Below, one piece after another: positions 8,876-14,195 of a DNA stretch of 14,195 nt. The DNA lies in NCBI GenBank assembly GCA_002887195.1, contig PJAB01001475.1, positions 1-14,195 on the forward strand, written 5' to 3'. This stretch comes from Chrysochromulina parva. Taxonomy: Eukaryota > Haptophyta > Prymnesiales > Chrysochromulinaceae. Each line of letters opens with the position of its first letter. Positions within the stretch are counted from its first letter, which is position 1. The position numbers and the translations under genes were made by a program. A model generated the notes under the pieces. The model ran no database searches, was not told where the DNA came from, and saw only the letters and a program-made list of their open reading frames with translations.

Positions 8876-10139
8876 TCGCTCCACTCGTGAAAGCGCTCGA
8901 CGGGTATCGAGAAACGTCGTAACACCGGGCGGGAGGAGCGAGTGGCGCGCACCGCGTTGGCGATACCCGCCACATTCTCGTGGACAAAGAAGATGACCGT
9001 GGCACCGAGGCGGAGCACGCCCGCGGCAGGCTGCGATGTGGTAGCGATGTGGAGCGCTCGCCACGGTATGTACGAAGGAGGTCGTGCGGCGCATCGATGC
9101 TCATGTCTGGCAGATCGACGGCACACGCGGCCACTGGCGCAATCCTGGTCCAGTGGAGGCCGTCACGCGAGAGGCTCACGCCGACACATGCCTCGCCACG
9201 GTGCACAGTTGGCACGAGGGCGACGAGGGCATCGGGGAGCGATGGGTGCGTGTCCACGAGAAAGTTGTACAGGTTGAGTTGCTTGCGCTCGCTGGCTCCG
9301 AGGCCGTCAATGGTGATGGCGCGGAAGCCATCCCAGTGCACCAGGTCCGTCGACCGGCACGTCTGCACAAAGCGCTGGCCTTCCTGCACTGGGTTGAGGC
9401 GAACATACAGATGGTACGTCCCACGAAGCCTCGCGAGGCTCACGCGCCCATCGAACTCGCAGGCCGTGTTGCCATCGGCTTTGTGGCGGAGCTTTGAGGG
9501 CAGCCGGCGTGCCTCAACACATCCCGGGTGCCGGCCGTCCATGAGGTGGCGCAGCGTCCATTGCGACGGGCTCGACACCGTCACCCGATTTGCGGGGGAG
9601 CCGTGAGGTTGCACACGCATGGGAGGTAGATTTTCGGGAGCAAAGTGATACGTGCTACCACGAGCGAGCATCAGGCCAGACATGGTTAGCGGTCGACGAA
9701 AGAGGCCACCAACGGCCACAAAGTCGTCTCCGTCCGTTGCTGCACTGGCCGAGCCCTCTTTTGGTACTCGCAGCATCGCGAGATTCGAGGTCATGTGCTG
9801 TACCGTAAAGTTACGGCCGTTGAGGCCACTGGACCTGTAGTCCCAAACATCAGGAACGACCAGCACCGGCTCGCCCTCGAAGCTCGCGCCTCCATCGTGA
9901 GATGTGAGCGCAGCAGCCCATCCCTCGCCGATGAACGCGTGTGGCCGCGATTCCAACGTGAACACGCCCAGCCTTGACAAGAAGACGAGGACAAGTTCTT
10001 TCATGCTCGTGTTGCCCATCGTGTTGCCGCGAATGACGGAGAAGTAGCGCCAGGTGCTCAGCGCGTGGCTGAAGGTCACCTCGACGGTTGAGGCGTTCAG
10101 GGCAGGCTGAGCCGATGAGCAGACGGACGAGACGCTCAT
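8839..10139 (-). CDS. Glycosidase-like five-bladed beta-propeller protein, frame-disrupted near its C-terminus
   Basis: The first frame (from the ATG at 10139) gives about 357 convincing residues: SNLAMLRV (118-125), CEFDGRVSLARLRGTYHLYVR (from 227), CRSTDLVHWDGF (261-272), ERKQLNLYNFLVDTHP (284-299) and VSLSRDGLHW (321-330). These blade-like strands, ending in S-x-D-L-V-H-W type turns, are typical of GH43/GH32-type propeller folds and of a 'CEFDGR' protein type I associate with protist algae. Function is unknown; carbohydrate binding or hydrolysis is an inference. After about residue 357 (near base 9069) the frame turns into Ser/Arg-rich nonsense. The expected last blade, FFVHENVAGI and RRFSIPVERFHEW, is read in another minus-strand frame (about 8841-9070). 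Joining them needs a -1 shift, equal to one missing base in the region roughly 9000-9080. No GT...AG pair of the right phase and credible length joins them. It could be a pseudogene, a strain mutation or a sequencing error. No clear signal peptide. It is divergent to the SMP-30-like gene. Confidence 0.62.
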
Positions 10140-10282
10140 GTGCCCAATTGATTGCTCCCGAAATGTGTATTCACATATTTCCTACTGTTGTGCATGCAAA
10201 CTACATGCAAACTTCCGGTTCTGGCGACGCAAGCCGACGTGTTTCCTTCCAGGCGCGCTAGACATGGTGGCGGGGTGGAATG

Positions 10283-10288
10283 TATAAA
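10283..10288 (+). promoter_or_regulatory. TATA-like box
   Basis: TATAAA within ATGTATAAAGTG, in an otherwise GC-rich region. It points to the plus strand, but lies about 330 bp before the plus-strand ATG, so it would imply a long 5' leader or an unannotated intron. Functional use is unproven. Confidence 0.3.
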
Positions 10289-10298
10289 GTGCACGCGC

Positions 10299-10319
10299 CA
10301 CGCGCGCGCTGCGCGCGTG
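10299..10319. repeat. GC-rich 9-bp inverted repeat with 3-nt spacer
   Basis: CACGCGCGC (10299-10307), spacer GCT, GCGCGCGTG (10311-10319). It lies 10 bp after the TATA-like box and could be a hairpin or a palindromic factor site. The alternating CG also makes it Z-DNA-prone. Confidence 0.7.
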
Positions 10320-10493
10320 ACAGGCGTCACACTTTCACATGTGTGTGGCATTGGGAAAGCGGCTTTTGGCGCTGTGCATGTATGGCGACAATAATCACAA
10401 CAGGGACGGAGCTCGGAGCTACCTGACGGCCAGATGAGTACAAGTGTCGGACACACACACCTCCGTCTTTAAGTTCCTCCGTGTTCGGAAACA

Positions 10494-10586
10494 AACTGAC
10501 CCTTTCTCAAACTGCGTGGCAGTGTTTTGCGTGGTAGTGGCTGGTCGGTACCTTGTGTGTCGATTCAACTGACCCCTTCTCAAACT
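10494..10586. repeat. 20-bp direct repeat, 73 bp apart, upstream of the SMP-30-like gene
   Basis: AACTGACC followed by C/T-rich TTCTCAAACT occurs at 10494-10513 and 10567-10586 with a single mismatch (CCCTTT versus CCCCTT). The second copy ends 31 bp before the ATG at 10618. The near identity in a promoter-proximal non-coding stretch suggests paired regulatory sites or a duplicated 5' leader element. Confidence 0.75.
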
Positions 10587-10617
10587 TGACACCGAGTGGG
10601 AATTCTTCACCGCGACG

Positions 10618-11670
10618 ATGCTTTCGGTCGTCAGCATCTTGGTCTCGGCATGGGTAGGCGGAAGCCCCGCAAGGACACCGCTCAAAATTTGTCCAGTAAT
10701 TCGCTGCCGTTCGCCGTTCGCTGCCGCTGCTGCGAAGGGTATCGATATCCAATTGCTCCAGTTTTTCCCGACCGTGCCACCGCTCGTGCCCGGAGCAGAG
10801 AGCTCACCTCTGCTTTGCGTTGAGGGCGCCTCCTTTTCGGCGCCTGTGTGGGTTTCGACGCTGCAAAAACTGGCCATTCTCGACGCCGATGGTCGTCAGT
10901 GGCTTGTGGCAGATGATGGTTCGGGCACGGACGAATTCATCCCGTCTGGCGTGTGGGCTCACGCGATGCACATCGGGCCGGGCGGCACGAGCAGCAAGCT
11001 GGCAGCGGGTGGCTACGGCGGTCAGATGCTTGCAGTGAGCGTCGAGGCGGACGAGGCGGGCTCTGCTGCGGAGCTGCCCGTCCTTGCCGAGAACTTGGGC
11101 AGCTCGGTCGTGCTACTAACGTCCCTGAGCAACGGGCGGCTGCTCGCCGGGCTTGAGGACGGCCGGCTGCTGTGTCTGAGCACCACCGAACCGCCGGCGA
11201 CGCTGCTTACGGGCGTCGGGCTCGCCGCGGGCGGCGGCAGCACGCTGCGCGGCGCGTGCACCTCCGACGATGACCGCTCGCTCTACCTGTGCCTCGACGG
11301 AGGCGTCTCGCTCTGTGCCGTTGACTTCGATGCGGGTGAGTGCTCCGCTCCAGAGAATCTCGCGCTCGAGCTCAGCTCAGCGGCGCTCGGCGTGGCGATC
11401 GACACCGCCGACGAGCTCTTCGTGTGCACGGCCGAGGGCCTGACCGTCTTCAACGAGGCGGGCGAGGCCGTCGCGCGCGTCTCGACGCCCGCCCCTGTGT
11501 TGGGCTGCTGCTTTGGCGGCATCGCCAGTAGCAACTTGTACCTTGCTGCAGGCGACACGGTCTGGCGCCTGAAGACGAATGCGCAAGGCGTGCGTCCGCG
11601 CTCGGCAGCCTTCATGAAGAAGATGGACAAGCTCGCCGCCGTCGGTGAATACGTGCATGAGGGTTGGTAG
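10618..11670 (+). CDS. SMP-30/gluconolactonase-like beta-propeller, metal ligands apparently lost
   Basis: 350 residues. The C-terminal half fits the SMP-30/gluconolactonase/LRE family: STLRGACTSDDDRSLYLC (208-225), GVAIDTADELFV (258-269), GLTVFNEAGEAVARVSTPAP (274-293), then CCFGG (297-301), LYLAAGDTVWRLK (307-319) and the family's short ending. Family members use one divalent metal held by Glu, Asn and Asp to open sugar lactones. In my by-eye alignment these positions are Ser74 (FSAPVW for the usual GEGPVW), Arg211 (RG for NG) and Leu257 (ALGVAID for PDGLAVD), so lactonase activity is doubtful and binding or another reaction is possible. There is an extra about 65-residue N-terminus with a short hydrophobic start (MLSVVSILVSAWVGG) followed by basic and Ala-rich sequence, consistent with a signal or transit peptide. 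It is a single open frame, divergent from the other propeller gene with shared upstream DNA. Family assignment is good; function is open. Confidence 0.68.
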   Translation: MLSVVSILVSAWVGGSPARTPLKICPVIRCRSPFAAAAAKGIDIQLLQFFPTVPPLVPGAESSPLLCVEGASFSAPVWVSTLQKLAILDADGRQWLVADDGSGTDEFIPSGVWAHAMHIGPGGTSSKLAAGGYGGQMLAVSVEADEAGSAAELPVLAENLGSSVVLLTSLSNGRLLAGLEDGRLLCLSTTEPPATLLTGVGLAAGGGSTLRGACTSDDDRSLYLCLDGGVSLCAVDFDAGECSAPENLALELSSAALGVAIDTADELFVCTAEGLTVFNEAGEAVARVSTPAPVLGCCFGGIASSNLYLAAGDTVWRLKTNAQGVRPRSAAFMKKMDKLAAVGEYVHEGW

Positions 11671-11939
11671 TAAAAAGAGCAGCAAGAGCGAAGAGGGGGT
11701 GCGTCCCTGCGCACGGCAGCGCAGCGACCACCCGCGCTGGCGTACTGGACCCACACGTCTGCACAGCTCCTCCTGAGAGTCGGGGTAATGTGTTCCCAAT
11801 GTACAGCATGTAGGCGGAGTTGATTGATCTGATCATCAGGGCAAATCGATCATTTTTGGACTCGCCGCCAAAAGAGGCCTACCCGCCACATCCGGAGCGT
11901 TCAGGATAGGAATTCCCGGCAAATCGATTGCGGCTTGTC
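11671..11939. promoter_or_regulatory. Intergenic region before the HSF-like gene, with an 11-bp direct repeat
   Basis: This holds the 3' end of the SMP-30-like gene and the leader of the next gene. GGCAAATCGAT occurs at 11841-11851 and again at 11918-11928, the second 11 bp before the ATG. Around the first copy the sequence is unusually rich in GATC/ATGAT words (GATTGATCTGATCATCAG). A regulatory role is inference from position only. Confidence 0.4.
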
Positions 11940-13697
11940 ATGGTACCCTGCGCAGACGACATGGACGCGGCGCTCGCACTGACGGGTCTCTTCACCTCTG
12001 ATCCCGCGCCGCCGCTCGCTGAAGGCGACACTCACGCTGAAGATACCCGATCGTTTGCATGCGCCGCCGCGCACGAGACGCCTGATCTCGGGAGCGCACG
12101 CTTCCTCACGTGCCTTCCGGACATGACGCACGGCTGGCCCTTCGCGGACGGCAAGGGTTGCTTCGGCAAGGACCGCCAGGGCAAGGAGCTTCCCTTCCTC
12201 GAGCGCCTCTTCCTGCTCCTAGCCTTCCCCAACCTAGAGCTGCCAGGCCAGCCCGGCCGCACCTTGGGCGAGGCCATCCGCTGGAAGCGGGCCGACCAGC
12301 TCGCAGCGCTCGGGCTCCCCGCGGGCACGGCCGCCTTCGAGATAGTCGATGTGCCCCTCATTGAGGCCGCCGTCTACCCGCAGTACGCCTCGGGCTCATT
12401 CAACAAGACGTGCGCCAAGTGGGGTCTCTACTCGCCTGCAACCAAGGAGCGGGCGAGTAGAGACCCCACTTGGCAGACGGGCGCTCCGTCAAAGAGGCTC
12501 TCGCGCGAGTGCATCTGCGTGCCAGCGGCGCACCCGAACTTGCGCCAGCTCGCCGCCACCGCCACGGCCGCCGACGTCTACCGACACGCCGCGCTCGTTG
12601 CCGCCCCGCGCGCCTCGTCGACGCCCGCGGTCGCTCCCGGCCGTATACAGGGCGCCGCCGCCGCGGCAGCTCCGAGCGCGGCCTCCCCGGGCGCGCCGAT
12701 GGACCCGGACACGCTCGCGCGTGTGGTCGCGGCCGTGCGCTCGATGCCAGACGTACCAGCTCTCTCGAGTGATCAACTCCATGCCATCCTCGACTCTCTC
12801 GCCAAGCCATCGCCGCCCAACGCACCCGTCGCCAAGCCATCGCCGCCCAACGCACCCGTCGCATCCGCCGCGTCCGCCACTGCGCCCGCGCCCGCGCCCT
12901 CGCCGATCACCCTCGAGGCGGCGCCTGCGGCCACCCCTGCCAAGCCCGGGCCGGCGCCCTTGCAATGGCAGACGACGCAATACGCCCAAGGGCACAACCA
13001 TCACCACCAGGCGCGTAGCACGCCCGGCTCGGCGCCCGGCGCGCCTCCGGTCCTCCTGTCAGGCGCCGTGTCGGGCGGCGCGGCCGTGAGCCGCAAGCGC
13101 GCACGCGCCGGCATGCAGTGGGGCGACCTGCACGTGGCCCTGTGGGACAAGGAGAAGCGACAGCGCGTCCCGTCCAAGGCCTACTCGGGTGATATCCACA
13201 GCTACCTCGCCGAAAACCCTCACCTGGAGGTGTACAACCATCAGGACGTTGCTGCCAAAGCGGGCTCGCAGCTGCTCGCCGGCCAGAAGCTCACGCAGGT
13301 GACGAACCCGACCGACGGCGCGGCACGCGTTGTGCTGTGGGACACCCAGGCGCAACGCAAGCTGCCTTCGGCTGAGTGCCCCACGCCGGCCGGGCTGTGC
13401 GCCTTCCTACGTACTCATTCACATTCACACCTCGAGGTGTGGTCGGGCCAGCAGCCGCCTCCTACGCCGCCGCCGCTGCCCTCGACGGCAGCGGCCGCCG
13501 ACGTGATCCTCAAGGGCGCCAAGGCAGCCGGGCAGATGCTCACGTCGCCGCTGCCTCTCGCTGGGCCAAAGCTCGAGGCGGCCGCGCCCCCGCTCAAGCC
13601 CAAGTCGTCGGCCCTCTTGTCGGGTCTCTCGTCGGGCCTCGTCGGCTACTCACTCACTCACTCACCGAGCCGTTGGGTGCGCACGGTCGGCCTGTAA
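11940..13697 (+). CDS. Probable HSF-type DNA-binding-domain protein with C-terminal WD/LEV repeats
   Basis: 585 residues from the first in-frame ATG; frame extension upstream uses only a TTG, so it is not chosen. A second Met (residue 8) is also possible. Residues 84-165 fit a heat-shock-factor-type winged helix: LPFLERLFLLL (84-94), IRW (113-115), AFEIVDV (132-138), VYPQY (145-149) and FNKTCAKWGLY (154-164), the last matching the F-x-R-x-L-x-R-W-G-F recognition helix of algal HSFs. The segment after it is changed by a perfect inverted repeat. Then come Ala/Pro/Ser linkers with a duplicated AKPSPPNAPV, a basic SRKRAR (384-389, possible nuclear signal) and two related modules: HVALWDKEKRQRVPS...HLEVYNHQD (398-436) and RVVLWDTQAQRKLPS...HLEVWSGQ (463-504). 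I do not know a named family for these. It is probably a nuclear transcription regulator (inference). The HSF call is by eye and could be wrong; no coiled-coil oligomerisation domain is evident. Confidence 0.55.
   Translation: MVPCADDMDAALALTGLFTSDPAPPLAEGDTHAEDTRSFACAAAHETPDLGSARFLTCLPDMTHGWPFADGKGCFGKDRQGKELPFLERLFLLLAFPNLELPGQPGRTLGEAIRWKRADQLAALGLPAGTAAFEIVDVPLIEAAVYPQYASGSFNKTCAKWGLYSPATKERASRDPTWQTGAPSKRLSRECICVPAAHPNLRQLAATATAADVYRHAALVAAPRASSTPAVAPGRIQGAAAAAAPSAASPGAPMDPDTLARVVAAVRSMPDVPALSSDQLHAILDSLAKPSPPNAPVAKPSPPNAPVASAASATAPAPAPSPITLEAAPAATPAKPGPAPLQWQTTQYAQGHNHHHQARSTPGSAPGAPPVLLSGAVSGGAAVSRKRARAGMQWGDLHVALWDKEKRQRVPSKAYSGDIHSYLAENPHLEVYNHQDVAAKAGSQLLAGQKLTQVTNPTDGAARVVLWDTQAQRKLPSAECPTPAGLCAFLRTHSHSHLEVWSGQQPPPTPPPLPSTAAAADVILKGAKAAGQMLTSPLPLAGPKLEAAAPPLKPKSSALLSGLSSGLVGYSLTHSPSRWVRTVGL
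12414..12474. repeat. Perfect 23-bp inverted repeat inside a coding region
   Basis: The left arm 12414-12436 and right arm 12452-12474 are exact reverse complements. The 15-nt spacer can add a T-G wobble and two G-C pairs, leaving a 9-nt loop (12440-12448). The arms contain GGGGTCTCTACTCGCC and its complement. It lies directly after the HSF-like recognition helix and encodes residues 159-179; the left arm gives AKWGLYSP in the protein frame. Confidence 0.95.
12801..12860 (+). repeat. Exact 30-bp tandem duplication (AKPSPPNAPV twice)
   Basis: Bases 12801-12830 and 12831-12860 are identical and in frame, encoding AKPSPPNAPV twice (residues 288-307). Exact identity means a recent duplication, likely length-polymorphic between strains. 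Confidence 0.95.
13648..13665. repeat. ACTC tetranucleotide microsatellite
   Basis: ACTC repeated 4.5 times near the 3' end of the HSF-like gene, encoding part of SLTHS. A change in copy number would shift the frame of the last residues, before the stop at 13695-13697. Confidence 0.8.
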
Positions 13698-13958
13698 CGG
13701 ACGGAGCGGCACGAGCCGGCGTGAGGCGAGGGAAGGCATCACAGATCACACTTCCGGGGTGGGGCACAGAAGGAGAAAGGGGGACACACGCAACAACACG
13801 CATCTCGTGGGGTCGGACGTCGGGGGCTCAAGGTCGGGGGCTCGTCGCCTCAGCAACGGCCAAAACGATTCACTTCAGGTTTTAAGTCTCAATTTCTGAG
13901 ATCAATTTTTATTCGAAATTTTTCGATGTGAAACTTTCGGACAAAATCCGACGACTAA
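13698..13958. other. 3' flank of the HSF-like gene passing into an AT-rich stretch
   Basis: Bases 13698-13875 are GC/AG-rich without a recognisable gene. Bases 13876-13960 are clearly AT-rich for this window and contain small inverted repeats (TCTCA-ATTTC-TGAGA; TCGAAA-TT-TTTCGA near 13914-13927). This could be a 3' end/polyadenylation region or the edge of an inserted element. Confidence 0.45.
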
Positions 13959-14195
13959 TTACATGTACCGGAGTACGAGGCAGCGGCTGCCGCGCTCGAC
14001 GCCCGGACAGCAGCCTGGTACGTTCGGACGGGGACCGCCGTCCCAGTCGGGGCACCGACAGCAGTCGATATCCTGGCTTCGTTCCCTCCAGTTCGCGGCC
14101 TGGTCTTTGGGAGCACCGCTTGCGGGGGGTCCAGGGAGGTCGGCATCCTCCTTGCCCAGGCTGCGTCGTCGTCAGCCCAGCGTCAGTGGCGCTCG
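13959..14195 (+). CDS. Open protein-like fragment without a start codon, running off the window
   Basis: From the TAA at 13956-13958 the frame stays open to the window end (79 codons) and contains no Met. The translation looks protein-like: VPEYEAAAAALDARTAAWYV, then TAVDILASFPPVRGLVFGS, then REVGILLAQAA and a terminal QRQWRS. It may be an internal exon or a 5'-truncated fragment of a retroelement or of a multicopy protein. The VRGLVFGS segment reminds me of conserved stretches in alga hypothetical or retroelement proteins, but this is weak. The other plus-strand frame that starts MYRSTRQR is basic and of low quality. Confidence 0.35.

Larger units (their letters stand above)
10140..10617. 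promoter_or_regulatory. Divergent promoter region between two beta-propeller genes
   Basis: A 478-bp gap between the ATG of the hydrolase-like gene (minus) and the ATG of the SMP-30-like gene (plus). It holds a TATA-like box, a GC-rich inverted repeat, a CACATGTG E-box-like palindrome near 10337, a GTCGGACACACACAC tract (about 10446-10460) and a 20-bp direct repeat near the plus-strand gene. Short open frames crossing it look random. Confidence 0.5.

Noticed and set aside
9021..9064. Short intron to fix the frame of the hydrolase-like gene
   Set aside because: The GT...AG pairs there on the minus strand give 43 or 34 nt, both wrong in phase; 8 or 17 nt would fit the phase but are too short for an intron.
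11928..11939. Four-codon extension of the HSF-like gene from a TTG
   Set aside because: TTG is not a normal eukaryotic start; the ATG at 11940 is in frame right after it.

Overview
The window looks like nuclear DNA of a GC-rich protist alga. It has long intronless eukaryotic genes on both strands, a eukaryotic RuvB-like ATPase, and a candidate plastid-import protein, so the organism should carry a plastid. Protein style (a 'CEFDGR' beta-propeller hydrolase-like protein, Ala/Pro/Ser-rich linkers) suggests a haptophyte or similar secondary-plastid alga, but this is an impression, not a placement. No bacterial operon, tRNA, rRNA, CRISPR array or intact transposon was seen.

Layout. Bases 1-793 have no gene I can support and hold a 37-bp minisatellite whose units can fold into hairpins. 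On the minus strand follow RUVBL1/pontin (794-2161, complete) and, in tandem upstream, a Tic22-like protein (2316-3215). From a 225-bp divergent gap a very large plus-strand gene (3441-8378) encodes a 1645-residue, mostly disordered protein with a TPR-like patch and a C-terminal domain that resembles a degenerate protein kinase. A 460-bp convergent gap separates it from a minus-strand glycosidase-like beta-propeller gene (10139 to about 8839) whose reading frame breaks before its last conserved block. A 478-bp divergent region with a TATA-like box, a GC palindrome and a repeated 20-bp element leads to an SMP-30/gluconolactonase-like beta-propeller (10618-11670, plus). Next is an Ala/Pro-rich protein (11940-13697, plus) with a probable HSF-type DNA-binding domain and two C-terminal WD...LEV repeats. 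The right edge holds an AT-rich stretch and an open, Met-less coding fragment running off the window.

How the parts may relate. RUVBL1 and Tic22 are housekeeping functions (chromatin/snoRNP remodelling and plastid import). The large pseudokinase-like protein and the HSF-like protein look nuclear and regulatory, as both carry basic clusters. The two beta-propeller genes share one intergenic region and may be co-regulated in sugar metabolism. The least-described items are the kinase-like protein lacking its metal-binding residues, the perfect 23-bp inverted repeat inside the HSF-like coding region, and the propeller pair in which one member has lost the expected metal ligands and the other has a frame break.
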